Shown one piece after another: positions 14,073-22,972 of a stretch of 64,000 nucleotides of DNA. The stretch's first letter is position 1. Every line of letters begins with the position of its first letter. Under the pieces are notes generated by a model. That model searched no databases and was not told where the DNA came from. It was given only the letters and a program-made list of their open reading frames with translations. Made by a program: the position numbers and the translations under genes. The stretch comes from CBEUVQ01 sp965546615. GTDB lineage: Bacteria; Bacillota; Desulfotomaculia; Desulfotomaculales; Desulfohalotomaculaceae. The stretch covers positions 1 through 64,000 of the forward strand of contig CBEUVQ010000002.1 of NCBI GenBank assembly GCA_965546615.1, written 5' to 3'.

Positions 14073-16206
14073 GACGTTTCTTTCTCCTTTCCATCTCCTG
14101 CTGCATATCGGGGTACTCAATGCGGGAATGAAAAACCCCGGACAACACTCTTAAAAAAACATTGGCAATTGTATCTAAATCTTTAAGTGTTAAATCACAC
14201 TCGTCCAGCTGCCCGTCCATCAATTTATCTTTAATCAGCTTTCTTACCAGTCCCTCTACCTGGCCGGAAGTAGGATTTTTCATTGAACGCACCGCCGCCT
14301 CTACCGAGTCTGCCAGCATGACAATGGCAGCCTCTTTGGTCTGCGGTTTCGGGCCTTCGTAGCGAAAATCGTCCTCGTTAATCGTTTCAGCCCGCTCCCC
14401 TTCCAGTGCTTTATGATAAAAGTATTTAACCAAGCCGGTTCCATGGTGCTGTTCGATAATGTCTATCACCTGCTGAGGCAGTTTGTGTTCCCGCGCTAAA
14501 TCGGCACCGTCTTTCACATGCGAAGTTAAAATTAAGGTGGATAAAGTCGGCGCAATTTTGTCGTGCGGATTTTCTGCAGCCAGCTGGTTTTCTATAAAGA
14601 AATACGGCCGTTTGATTTTACCGACATCGTGATAAAGCGCACCGACACGCACTAATAAATTATCACCGCCAACCGCTTCCGCTGCCGCTTCCGCTAAGTT
14701 GCCGACAATAATACTGTGGTGATATGTACCCGGCGACTCAGTTAAGAGCTGACGCAGCAGCGGATGGCTGGGATTAGAAAGTTCCAACAGCTTGACCGAC
14801 GATGTAATGCCAAAGGTAGATTCTAAATAAGGCAGCGCACCGTTAGTTAAAACGGAAGACAAAATCCCGTTAATCAATCCCAGCACAACACCGGAAACCA
14901 CCATCAGCCTCCAATGCATGCCATGCATCATGCCCAATACAAAGACAGAAAACATCACTGCCGCACTGATATACATACCGGTGCGCACCAAATCTCCGCG
15001 CTGGCTGAGTTTCGATACACTGTAAACACCGGTAATACCGCCTAAAAAGCCAACTATGCTGAAATTCAGGTGGCTTTCCGTCATCAGCCCCATAAACAAA
15101 CTTACTACCGCTACCACCAACACTGCAAGACGTGATTCCAGCAATATGGCGGTAAGCATTCCCGCCGCCGCCACCGGGGCCATATAGCCAAACAGTTCGC
15201 CGAATTCCGGCCAGCGGGAAACTTCAATCGCTACCAGCATTTTGGCTACGATCAAAACAATCAGCGCAATAATACCCAAGAGATACAGCTGCTTGATATT
15301 GTGATAAATCTCTTGGTTTTGCTGACGCAGATAAAACAACACCGCCGACATCAGTGCAGCCACTAAAAGCGCTGTACCCAACAAACTTACCCACTGTTCT
15401 TCAGGGTGGAGCAGGCCGAGAGCCTGCAGTTCTTGAATATCCTGTTCTGTAACGATGTCGCCGCCTTTAACTACCGTTTGCTGAGCTTTAATCGTTACTT
15501 TGACCGGCTCAACCGCCTCCATCGCTGCACGTCGGTTAGCTTCCGTTTGCTCATCATTATAAAATTTGTTCGGTCGAATAAAATTTTCCACCAAACCAAT
15601 AGCATAAAGATGATAACTTTGGGAATATCCTAGTTTTGTAATATTTGCCACCAGCTGGGCTTCCGCATCATGAACCTGTTCATTCGTAATCCCTTGGTCA
15701 AAGCTGTCAAGCATCAACTTGGTGACGCTTTCACCAACCAATTTGGTTTCTTTCGGATCACTCACAGCCAGATCGGTATAAGCTTTATCCGGCAGCTCAA
15801 AACTTATAGTTGTTTTCAGCTTTTGAGCCTTCTCTTCCGGTGACAGCTCTTCGCTGCTTTGTATTGTTATAATTTCTTCTGTAAGCTCAGTAATACTTCT
15901 TTCAACAGCCAGTGCCGCCGACGGATCGGTAGTATAGACTTCCGCCACTTCTTCCGCAGCCTGACGTCTTAATTCCGCGGTTTTAATTGCATCAATGTAT
16001 TCAACACTGTGCGGCGCTTGAATATCATAAGGAGCTACATCTCCGACTTCTAAGTCAACTCTGCTGGGAAAAAAATCAACAGCAAGCAATAATGTAAAAA
16101 CAAAGGTAAAAAAAACAGCAGCACTTCCGCGGCGTACCCGACGATGCTTAATTAAAAAAGACAGGCCTTGCCATAAGGTACTGCCGACTTTGCCCAAGTG
16201 AATCAT
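14056..16206 (-). CDS. pgpH: 7TM-HD family c-di-AMP phosphodiesterase
   Basis: A 716-residue membrane protein. One N-terminal helix (about 28-45), a 220-residue extracellular 7TMR-HDED domain, then seven helices (about 270-470) and a cytoplasmic HD domain with HHSIIVGNLAE, LYHDVGKIKRP and EQHHGTG. Family members hydrolyse the second messenger c-di-AMP, which controls potassium and osmotic balance. ATG at 16206 follows GGGAG by 7 bases, and that site overlaps the end of phoH. The order phoH-pgpH-ybeY-dgkA is widely conserved in Firmicutes. Confidence 0.95.
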   Translation of the reverse strand: MIHLGKVGSTLWQGLSFLIKHRRVRRGSAAVFFTFVFTLLLAVDFFPSRVDLEVGDVAPYDIQAPHSVEYIDAIKTAELRRQAAEEVAEVYTTDPSAALAVERSITELTEEIITIQSSEELSPEEKAQKLKTTISFELPDKAYTDLAVSDPKETKLVGESVTKLMLDSFDQGITNEQVHDAEAQLVANITKLGYSQSYHLYAIGLVENFIRPNKFYNDEQTEANRRAAMEAVEPVKVTIKAQQTVVKGGDIVTEQDIQELQALGLLHPEEQWVSLLGTALLVAALMSAVLFYLRQQNQEIYHNIKQLYLLGIIALIVLIVAKMLVAIEVSRWPEFGELFGYMAPVAAAGMLTAILLESRLAVLVVAVVSLFMGLMTESHLNFSIVGFLGGITGVYSVSKLSQRGDLVRTGMYISAAVMFSVFVLGMMHGMHWRLMVVSGVVLGLINGILSSVLTNGALPYLESTFGITSSVKLLELSNPSHPLLRQLLTESPGTYHHSIIVGNLAEAAAEAVGGDNLLVRVGALYHDVGKIKRPYFFIENQLAAENPHDKIAPTLSTLILTSHVKDGADLAREHKLPQQVIDIIEQHHGTGLVKYFYHKALEGERAETINEDDFRYEGPKPQTKEAAIVMLADSVEAAVRSMKNPTSGQVEGLVRKLIKDKLMDGQLDECDLTLKDLDTIANVFLRVLSGVFHSRIEYPDMQQEMERRKKRRASLC

Positions 16207-16210
16207 CACT

Positions 16211-17188
16211 TCACTCCCTATCAGCTTTCGCCTGCTCAGCCAGGTCGTAAGCTTTGATTATCTCAGCTACCAACGGATGTCGTACAATATCCGACCCGGT
16301 CATATAGTGAAATGCCAAATCATCAACTCCACTTAACTTATTGATTGCATCAATAAGCCCGGATTTCTGACCGCGGGGCAGGTCAACTTGAGTAATGTCA
16401 CCGGTAACTACCGCTTTTGAACCCAACCCCAAACGGGTAAGAAACATTTTCATTTGTTCCGGTGTTGTGTTTTGCGCTTCATCTAAAATTATAAAAGAAT
16501 TTTCCAGCGTTCTGCCCCGCATATAAGCTAAAGGAGCAATTTCAATGATATTTCTTTCCAAATATTTTTGGGTAGTTTCCGATCCCAAAATATCATATAA
16601 ACTGTCATAAATCGGGCGCAAATAGGGATCTACTTTTTCCTGCAAATCGCCCGGCAAAAACCCGAGCTTTTCTCCCGCTTCTACCGCCGGTCGGGTTAAC
16701 ACCAGCCGGGATATTTTTTTATTCCGCAAAGCAGCAATGGCAAGGGCCACTGCCAAGTAAGTTTTACCGGTACCGGCAGGACCGATGCCAAAAACAACAT
16801 CCTTTTTTCTGATGGCGTCCAAATACTGCTTTTGTCCTTGCGTTTTGGGTTTTATCTGTTTGCCCCGGTTAGTTATCACCACCACATCACGGGCTAAATC
16901 AGCAAGTGTATCTCCGCTGCCGGAGCGCACAACTTTTAAAGCATAATTTATATCCAGCAGAGTAATATGATTACCCGATGCAGAATAATCTTTCAACTGC
17001 CTTATTACCTGTTCGGCCTCGCGCACAGATTTCTCCGCTCCGGTAATAACCAGTTCGTCCCCTCGAACAACCAACTTAACGTCTAATATTTTTTCAATGT
17101 GATCCAAATTTTCATCGTAATGTCCAAAAATTTCGGCGGCAAATCTAATATTGTCAAGGGTAATTCTGGTTTCTGTCTGTTGTTCCAA
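16211..17188 (-). CDS. phoH: PhoH family ATPase
   Basis: A 325-residue cytoplasmic P-loop NTPase. An N-terminal KH-like region is followed by the PhoH core: Walker A GPAGTGKTY (about 137-145), Walker B FIILDEAQN (about 232-240), and TGDITQVDLP. The bacterial YbeZ/PhoH group works with YbeY in rRNA processing, and ybeY is two genes downstream here. TTG start with GGAGG 10 bases upstream. Confidence 0.94.
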   Translation of the reverse strand: MEQQTETRITLDNIRFAAEIFGHYDENLDHIEKILDVKLVVRGDELVITGAEKSVREAEQVIRQLKDYSASGNHITLLDINYALKVVRSGSGDTLADLARDVVVITNRGKQIKPKTQGQKQYLDAIRKKDVVFGIGPAGTGKTYLAVALAIAALRNKKISRLVLTRPAVEAGEKLGFLPGDLQEKVDPYLRPIYDSLYDILGSETTQKYLERNIIEIAPLAYMRGRTLENSFIILDEAQNTTPEQMKMFLTRLGLGSKAVVTGDITQVDLPRGQKSGLIDAINKLSGVDDLAFHYMTGSDIVRHPLVAEIIKAYDLAEQAKADRE

Positions 17189-17221
17189 ATTCGATTATTC
17201 CTCCTACCCGCACTTAACATA

Positions 17222-18469
17222 TTAAGGCTGAAATTCTTTTTCAATGCCAATTTCTTCCAGTGCTTCTACAAATATTTTTACCCTTACCAGGTTTTCCTGC
17301 TGTCCTGTTTCCACCCGTTCAACACGCTGCTCCATTATCTTGGCATCGTCCGGCAGCTCGGCTTTGACAGCGGCAAGCGCGCTTTGCTCGGCAAGTTGTC
17401 TTGCCTCCGCCCGGTCGCGCTCTTCCCGGTAGTTTACCATTTCCAGGTATTTTATATTAATAAATTCGACAGGCACCGCAATATTCCTCCAAAGCGGCAG
17501 CCTTTTAATCTCTTGTTCCGTTTGATAGTTTTTAAACGGCACACTCTTTGGCCCTTTTAAAATTATTTCCTTGCCTGCAATTTTCATACAAACCTGCTGC
17601 ACCTGTCTGCCGGAAGGCCTCTTCCCTGTCTCAATCAGCGGACATTCCCCATATCCTTCATACCACACTCTCGCCCGTACCATGCCTTTGGCGTGCACAT
17701 ATTGCGGCAGCACAGCAGTATCCGGTGCTTCTTCTAAAGTGTTGTTTGGCTGAGAAATTTCTTCGGTAACTTCCGGAATAATTTCACCGGATATTAAAAT
17801 TTGCCCCGCCACAACTGTATCCCCTTCTTTTACTGCCGGCTGACCGGACAGCACCAAAATTTCTTTTACCAGCCCTGCTTTTTTAGCAACAATATGGGCC
17901 GGCTGCTGATTCGTATCGCTGTCAGGCATTTTTTTCTCTACAATTTTAATATCTGCTTTTGTTCCTTTGATAGTTACACCGGCCCAAGAAACAATTGGCA
18001 GTTTATCTTTGATAGCCTGCTCCACTGCAGCAGTGTCTACATTCCAAATAAACGAACCGCGGGCTAAACCGGCCTGACGGGCAGCGCTGAGAATTTTTTG
18101 ATCGCTAATTTTTTTATTGCCCTCTACATCAATAAACCACACAAATGAAGAAAGCATGTACAACACAATTATGAAGAAAACTGCACCAAGCACCATTGTT
18201 TTTCGCCTTTTCATTCGCTGAACGCCAAAAGGAATACCCTCGCGGGAATTAATTTTAAACCTGCTTTTCGTGCTCCGGGCAATATGGCGCAGCGGTTTAA
18301 CGCTGGAAAGGCGCACTTTAACCAACATCTTATCTTTACCTATGCGGGTAATATCCCACAGATAAATCCCCCTACCGGCTGCCATATTTAGGAATTTTTC
18401 CAATGTTTCACCTTGTACCAGCAGGGATACATGTCCAAATATATAAGCCATTAATCTAAACAAAAACAA
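17222..18469 (-). CDS. yqfD: Sporulation protein YqfD
   Basis: A 415-residue single-span membrane protein with a cytoplasmic N-terminal domain, a helix at about 91-113 (VLGAVFFIIVLYMLSSF), then a large extracellular part opening with VEGNKKISDQKIL, the POTRA-like start seen in YqfD. In B. subtilis yqfD is required late in sporulation and is transcribed by mother-cell sigma factor E together with yqfC. TTG start with AGGAGG 9 bases before it. It lies directly after yqfC, so the pair is probably one transcript. Confidence 0.9.
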   Translation of the reverse strand: MFLFRLMAYIFGHVSLLVQGETLEKFLNMAAGRGIYLWDITRIGKDKMLVKVRLSSVKPLRHIARSTKSRFKINSREGIPFGVQRMKRRKTMVLGAVFFIIVLYMLSSFVWFIDVEGNKKISDQKILSAARQAGLARGSFIWNVDTAAVEQAIKDKLPIVSWAGVTIKGTKADIKIVEKKMPDSDTNQQPAHIVAKKAGLVKEILVLSGQPAVKEGDTVVAGQILISGEIIPEVTEEISQPNNTLEEAPDTAVLPQYVHAKGMVRARVWYEGYGECPLIETGKRPSGRQVQQVCMKIAGKEIILKGPKSVPFKNYQTEQEIKRLPLWRNIAVPVEFINIKYLEMVNYREERDRAEARQLAEQSALAAVKAELPDDAKIMEQRVERVETGQQENLVRVKIFVEALEEIGIEKEFQP

Positions 18470-18496
18470 TTTAGTGCTCCTCCTCTCACTAATCGG

Positions 18497-18781
18497 TTAT
18501 TTATTAATGCTTAGGCTTTTTATTTTGCCTTCAACGATAATTTCATCACCGGAGATGTTGCGAATAGACAATCCTTGTCCCATTATGCCAATTTCACCTT
18601 CGCCTACAATAACGCGCACCACTTCTGAAGTATATTCAACTATGCCCCGGTGATTTTCTATGAACACTTGTATATCCCCAACCAGTACAATTTTAGGCAA
18701 GTCCAGCATTACATCGCTGGGAATTTCCAGAAAGTCTGAGAATTTGTGCTTTAAACGTTTGGTAAAATTGTTCCAGCCCAT
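18497..18781 (-). CDS. yqfC: Sporulation protein YqfC
   Basis: A 94-residue YabP/YqfC family protein. DVMLDLPKIVLVGDIQVFIENH (start about residue 23) and the closing GLSIRNISGDEIIVEGKI are typical beta-strand repeats of the family. It belongs to the sigma-E regulon in B. subtilis and is coupled to yqfD. The ribosome binding site is unusual: GGAGGGG lies in the 3' arm of a 12-bp perfect hairpin that also has a T run after it, so the site may be masked unless the hairpin is disrupted or transcription starts within it. Confidence 0.9.
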   Translation of the reverse strand: MGWNNFTKRLKHKFSDFLEIPSDVMLDLPKIVLVGDIQVFIENHRGIVEYTSEVVRVIVGEGEIGIMGQGLSIRNISGDEIIVEGKIKSLSINK

Positions 18782-18823
18782 AAAAAATCCCCTCCTCGAA
18801 TTAAATTTATGTTCGAGGAGGGG
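18782..18823 (-). promoter_or_regulatory. Terminator-like hairpin that contains the yqfC ribosome binding site
   Basis: On the minus strand CCCCTCCTCGAA and TTCGAGGAGGGG form a perfect 12-bp stem with an 11-base loop, followed by ATTTTTT and then directly the yqfC ATG. The 3' arm is the Shine-Dalgarno. The same element should terminate read-through from floA and block translation of any long transcript. Confidence 0.8.
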
Positions 18824-18832
18824 GAATAATTA

Positions 18833-19234
18833 CTAATATTTGGTTCTGGCTCCGATCGTTCGCCGGCGATACCATCTGCCCCGTGGGGCAAATACTTCGG
18901 AAAGCATAAATGCCTGCACCAGCGCATCTGAACTTAGATTCTGCAGAGGGTGAACAGGGCGGCTGTTGTTTTTAACATTTTGAGATTCAGCCGCTTCTCC
19001 GGCAGTATTTTTCTGCGGCGCATCTTTCCGCACTTTAACCTGATAAGGTGCTTGATTTTTAAAAGGCCGTTCCTCTTCTGAGGGTTCTAAAGCTGCCGGT
19101 TTTTGCGGTTTAGGCTGCTTTTCCGCCGGCGGCGCAGCTTCGATCTCTTTTTTTGGCTCTTCACTTTCCCTTTTTACCGGGGGAATATCCGGAGCTTTTT
19201 CCAGCAAAATGTCCCAATCAAATCTATCAGCCAT
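18833..19234 (-). CDS. Conserved low-complexity protein downstream of floA
   Basis: A 133-residue protein without membrane segments. The first 100 residues are charged and proline/lysine/glutamate-rich and probably disordered. The C terminus LVQAFMLSEVFAPRGRWYRRR is compact and resembles a short conserved tail (LVQGIIxSEILGPPR-like) I recall from small clostridial proteins encoded near floA; this is memory, not a search. It begins 14 bases after the floA stop and ends just before the yqfC hairpin, so it belongs to the nfeD-floA transcript and may be a membrane-raft accessory protein. Confidence 0.7.
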   Translation of the reverse strand: MADRFDWDILLEKAPDIPPVKRESEEPKKEIEAAPPAEKQPKPQKPAALEPSEEERPFKNQAPYQVKVRKDAPQKNTAGEAAESQNVKNNSRPVHPLQNLSSDALVQAFMLSEVFAPRGRWYRRRTIGARTKY

Positions 19235-19248
19235 TTACAGCACCTACT

Positions 19249-20271
19249 CTACTCGATCAAATCCTGACCGTGACTTTTTCCTTTGTTATCAGACTGCTGA
19301 GTTTTTTCGTCATTTATTTTAGCAAAGTTATCGCGCATTTGCGTATCGGCAATAATGTTTTGGAGATTATAGTAATCCATCGCTCCCAAATTCCCGCTGC
19401 GCAATGCTTCAGCCAGCGCCAACGGCACTTCTGCTTCCGCCTCAACAACTTTAGCACGCATTTCCTGCACTTGAGCCCGCATTTCTTGTTCCTTGGCTAC
19501 CGCCATCGCCCGGCGCTCTTCCGCCTTCGCTTGAGCAATTTGCTTATCGGCTTCAGCCTGATCGGTCTGCAGTTGGGCACCGATGTTCCGGCCAACATCA
19601 ACATCGGCAATATCAATAGATAAGATTTCAAATGCCGTACCGGCATCCAATCCTTTAGTTAATACAGTATGAGAAATAGAATCCGGGTTTTCCAAAACTT
19701 CTTTATGGTTTTCCATGCTGCCGACAGTGCTGACAACACCTTCACCGACTCTGGCCAGCACGGTGTCTTCACCGGCACCGCCAACCAACCGCTCGATGTT
19801 TGCACGCACCGTCACCCGGGCAACTACTTTAACTTCAATACCGTCTTTAGCCACTGCCGATACCCAAGGGGTTTCCAGCACTTTGGGATTAACGCTCATC
19901 TGCACGGCATTAAAAACATCCCTGCCGGCGAGGTCAATGGCGGCGGCACGCTCAAAAGGCAGTTCAATCGCCGCACGTTCGGCAGCAATTAAAGCATTTA
20001 CAACTTTATCTACGTTACCTCCGGCGAGATAGTGAGCCTCCAGCTGATTTGCCGTTAAGTTCAGACCGGCTTTATCGGCCTTTACCAACGGGTTAATAAT
20101 TTTCGCCGGCGGCACTCTTCTTAAACGCATGCCGATTAGAGTGATTAAACCAACCCGCACACCGGCAGCAAGAGCGGAAATCCACAAGCCTACCGGAATA
20201 AAGCTGAAGATCACTGTAACGGCAATAACTATTAAAGCAAAAAAGACTAATACCGAAATAATTTCAAACAA
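19249..20271 (-). CDS. floA: Flotillin-like protein FloA
   Basis: A 340-residue flotillin homologue that organises functional membrane microdomains. An N-terminal hydrophobic region (about 4-45) precedes an SPFH domain (GRDVFNAVQMSVNPK, VARVTVRANIERLVGG), then an alanine/glutamate-rich coiled coil (about 225-290). It is encoded after nfeD, the classical nfeD-floA pair whose products interact. A TTG start at 20271 is preceded by GGAGTAAATA. Confidence 0.95.
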   Translation of the reverse strand: MFEIISVLVFFALIVIAVTVIFSFIPVGLWISALAAGVRVGLITLIGMRLRRVPPAKIINPLVKADKAGLNLTANQLEAHYLAGGNVDKVVNALIAAERAAIELPFERAAAIDLAGRDVFNAVQMSVNPKVLETPWVSAVAKDGIEVKVVARVTVRANIERLVGGAGEDTVLARVGEGVVSTVGSMENHKEVLENPDSISHTVLTKGLDAGTAFEILSIDIADVDVGRNIGAQLQTDQAEADKQIAQAKAEERRAMAVAKEQEMRAQVQEMRAKVVEAEAEVPLALAEALRSGNLGAMDYYNLQNIIADTQMRDNFAKINDEKTQQSDNKGKSHGQDLIE

Positions 20272-20291
20272 TATTTACTCCTCCTTAAAAA

Positions 20292-20783
20292 TTAATTGAC
20301 AGCTTTAACCACTATGCGTGTGCCCTCAACTTTAGTTACTATTATTTCTGTTCCCGGCGCAATATAACCACCCTCAGTGACAACATCAACGCGTTTGCCG
20401 TCAATATCGGCGGCACCGGCCGGCCTTAGTTTGGTTAATGCCAACCCTTTTTTGCCGATCAGTTCTTTTAATTCAGCGCGGGCAGCCGAATAACCTCGGT
20501 CACTGGCCTGCCGCTCGTTTAATGCCAGTTTATGCCACAGTTTGCGTTTATAGCCTAATCGTGCAGCCCAGGCAAAAAAGGCCAGTGTAATCACCAAACC
20601 GATAACCAGCGACTGAACGGATTGCAAAACATCAGTGGACAGCAGAACAACGCCCCACGCCAGCATAATTAAGCCGGCAATACCGGCAGCGCCAAAACCG
20701 GGAAAAAGGAAAATTTCCAGGCCCAAAGCTAAAACACCCAAGACCAGCGATAAAACGGCGATCCACAATGCCAGTTCGCCCAA
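20292..20783 (-). CDS. NfeD-family membrane protein (short form)
   Basis: A 163-residue protein with three or four hydrophobic helices in the first 100 residues and a C-terminal OB-fold domain (about 105-163) typical of NfeD (GLALTKLRPAGAADIDGKRVD is the signature; positions about 113-133). This short type lacks the ClpP-like protease domain of long NfeD. It partners with FloA, encoded 20 bases downstream. The TTG at 20783 has GAGGGG 8 bases upstream; a GTG at 20792 abuts that site and is less likely. Confidence 0.9.
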   Translation of the reverse strand: MGELALWIAVLSLVLGVLALGLEIFLFPGFGAAGIAGLIMLAWGVVLLSTDVLQSVQSLVIGLVITLAFFAWAARLGYKRKLWHKLALNERQASDRGYSAARAELKELIGKKGLALTKLRPAGAADIDGKRVDVVTEGGYIAPGTEIIVTKVEGTRIVVKAVN

Positions 20784-20803
20784 ACAAATCACCCCTCACT
20801 AGT

Positions 20804-20840
20804 AAAAAATGCCCGGCAAGATTTTAAATTGCCGGGCATT
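20804..20840 (-). terminator. Terminator after rpsU
   Basis: AATGCCCGGCAA/TTGCCGGGCATT, 12-bp perfect stem with a T run, separating rpsU from nfeD-floA. Confidence 0.93.
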
Positions 20841-20859
20841 TATTCCGTATATTTTCAGC

Positions 20860-21051
20860 TTAAAAAGAACGACGCTTACGGGCTGCAGCTCTGCGAGCAG
20901 CTTCTGACTTCTTCTTGCGTTTAACACTGGGTTTCTCGTAAACCTCGCGCTTACGTGCTTCAGCTAACACCCCAGCCTTTTGGCAAGACCGCTTAAAGCG
21001 CCGGAGGGCACTATCCAGTGTTTCATTTTTACCAACTCTAACTTCCGCCAC
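20860..21051 (-). CDS. rpsU: Ribosomal protein bS21
   Basis: A 63-residue, highly basic small-subunit protein. EVRVGKNETLDSALRRFKR is the family N terminus, and the C terminus is an arginine/lysine helix (AARRAAARKRRSF). It helps mRNA start-site recognition. GTG start. Gene order hinT-rpsU-nfeD matches other Clostridia, where YqeY often sits in between but is missing here. Confidence 0.97.
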   Translation of the reverse strand: MAEVRVGKNETLDSALRRFKRSCQKAGVLAEARKREVYEKPSVKRKKKSEAARRAAARKRRSF

Positions 21052-21170
21052 TTATCTTCCCTCCCTCCGACAGACCATGAATCAGAGAGTTAAATTTAAA
21101 CACAAAAACCATCCCTTAAAACAGAACACTTATTAATTATACATCAATATGACAAGCCAAGTCAATGCTT

Positions 21171-21518
21171 TTAGCCCGGCGGCCAGTTAAACTTTCTTCC
21201 ACCCAGCAGGTGGAAATGAATGTGGAAAACAGTTTGCCCTGCTTCTTCTTTGCAGTTAGATACTAAGCGGAACCCCTTCTCCTGCAGCCCTAACTCTTTG
21301 GCCAATTTTTGAGCGGTTAAAACGATACGGCCAAGCACATCTTGATCTTCCGGCTGCAAATCAAACAGCGTAGCAATATGTTTTTTCGGGATGATCAGTA
21401 CATGATGCGGTGCTGCGGGGTTAATATCTTTAAAAGCCAAAACCTTTTCATCTTCATAAATTACTTCCGCAGGGATTTCTTTGTTAATAATCTTGCAAAA
21501 AATGCAGTCAGACAACAT
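21171..21518 (-). CDS. hinT: HIT family nucleotide hydrolase (HinT)
   Basis: A 115-residue HIT protein that hydrolyses purine nucleoside phosphoramidates. It starts with the zinc-type CIFCKI (residues 4-9), has HHVLIIPKKH in the middle, and ends with the triad HIHFHLLGGR (H-x-H-x-H). The ATG at 21518 is preceded by GGAGGTGCA; a longer upstream frame lacks a ribosome site. Confidence 0.94.
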   Translation of the reverse strand: MLSDCIFCKIINKEIPAEVIYEDEKVLAFKDINPAAPHHVLIIPKKHIATLFDLQPEDQDVLGRIVLTAQKLAKELGLQEKGFRLVSNCKEEAGQTVFHIHFHLLGGRKFNWPPG

Positions 21519-21638
21519 TGCACCTCCTCCCGAAAGCAAGCTGATATCTTTACAGAGTATAATAATATATTTTAACAATTATTGGATGCTCTATACCACA
21601 TACAGTTAACTTATTCAACAAATCAGTTTTAAATCCTG

Positions 21639-22961
21639 CTACTGCTGCAGCATTTTGCCGAATATTCTCCCCTGGCGATATTCTATGAGCTTTACCGGAA
21701 CAAATTTACCGTGCAAATCCCCGGAAGCATCAAATTCAACCCGCAGGTAGGTATCGGTTAATCCTTCCCAGCGTCCGGAATGACCATGAACCTGCTGCTC
21801 CGCTAAAACCTCTGCCGTCTGCCCGATAAACTTATCAGCATAGTTTTCTGCCATTTGCTCACTAAGAGCAATCAGCCGACTGCTGCGCTCTTCTTTTTTT
21901 GAAGCAGGCACCTGGTTTGGAAAGTCAGCAGCCGCCGTCCCTCTGCGCGGCGAATATTTGAATACATGCATCGCGGCAAAGGCCATTTCTTGGCAAAAGC
22001 GATATGTATTTTTAAACATCTCATCGGTTTCACCGGGAAAGCCGACAATCACATCGGTGGTGATCGCAATATCAGGTATTTTGGTACAAATATCGTCAAT
22101 CAGTTGGGCAAACCGGGCGGTGGTATAACGACGCCTCATTGCCTTCAGCACCCGGTCATCGCCGCTTTGCATCGGAATGTGCAGATGCCGACAAAAAACT
22201 TTCGAGCGGGCGGCAATGTCAATCAGTTCTGGTGTAATATCGTTTGGCTCAACTGAACTAAGACGCAGTCTGGCCAATCCGGGAATGTCTACAATTTTTT
22301 TCAGTAAAGTTGACAGTTCGGTACCGTCAGCAAAATCCAAACCGTAAGCCCCGGTGTGAATTCCGGTGAGCACCACTTCTTTAAAACCGTTTTCCACCAG
22401 TTTTTTTACTTCTGCAGCAATGCTTTCCGGACGACGGCTGCGCAGCGGACCGCGGGCATAGGGAATGACGCAGTAAGCACAGTAATTATTGCAGCCTTCC
22501 TGCACTTTAATAAAAGCTCTGGTTTTACCGCTTTCTGTAACGGTAGGCATTTCTTTAAATTCATGCTGGGAAAAAATATCACCCACCGCCTTTAAAGGCT
22601 GCGGTGTTGTTTTTTCAGCAGCTTTTTCCACTAACTCTACAATTTTATTTTTATCGCTTGTGCCCACCACCAGATCTACGCCCGGTATTTCCAAAATCTC
22701 ACCGGGTGAGGTTTGAGCATAACAGCCGGTAACCACAATCAGAGCATCGGGATTGGTTTTAGCCGCTCTTCTAATCATCTGCCGGCTTTTGCGGTCACCA
22801 AGGTGGGTAACGGTACAGGTATTAATAACATAAACATCGGCTGCTTGATTAAAGTCAGTAATGGTATAGCCGTGTTCTTTGAACATTTCTCCAATGGCCG
22901 CTGATTCCGTTTGATTTACTTTGCAGCCCAACGTGTAAATTGCCACTGCCTTTTGGGACAT
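21639..22961 (-). CDS. mtaB: tRNA t6A37 methylthiotransferase MtaB
   Basis: A 440-residue radical-SAM enzyme that turns t6A37 into ms2t6A37 in tRNAs reading ANN codons. The N-terminal UPF0004 domain holds three cluster cysteines (TLGCKVNQTES, NTCTVTH, TGCYAQ). The radical-SAM triad is CNNYCAYC (about 156-163), and a C-terminal TRAM domain follows. VGTSDKNKI and VIPYARGP fit MtaB and not MiaB or RimO. ATG at 22961 has AAGGGGTG upstream. It lies 11 bases after rsmE. Confidence 0.95.
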   Translation of the reverse strand: MSQKAVAIYTLGCKVNQTESAAIGEMFKEHGYTITDFNQAADVYVINTCTVTHLGDRKSRQMIRRAAKTNPDALIVVTGCYAQTSPGEILEIPGVDLVVGTSDKNKIVELVEKAAEKTTPQPLKAVGDIFSQHEFKEMPTVTESGKTRAFIKVQEGCNNYCAYCVIPYARGPLRSRRPESIAAEVKKLVENGFKEVVLTGIHTGAYGLDFADGTELSTLLKKIVDIPGLARLRLSSVEPNDITPELIDIAARSKVFCRHLHIPMQSGDDRVLKAMRRRYTTARFAQLIDDICTKIPDIAITTDVIVGFPGETDEMFKNTYRFCQEMAFAAMHVFKYSPRRGTAAADFPNQVPASKKEERSSRLIALSEQMAENYADKFIGQTAEVLAEQQVHGHSGRWEGLTDTYLRVEFDASGDLHGKFVPVKLIEYRQGRIFGKMLQQ

Positions 22962-22972
22962 TATATCACCCC

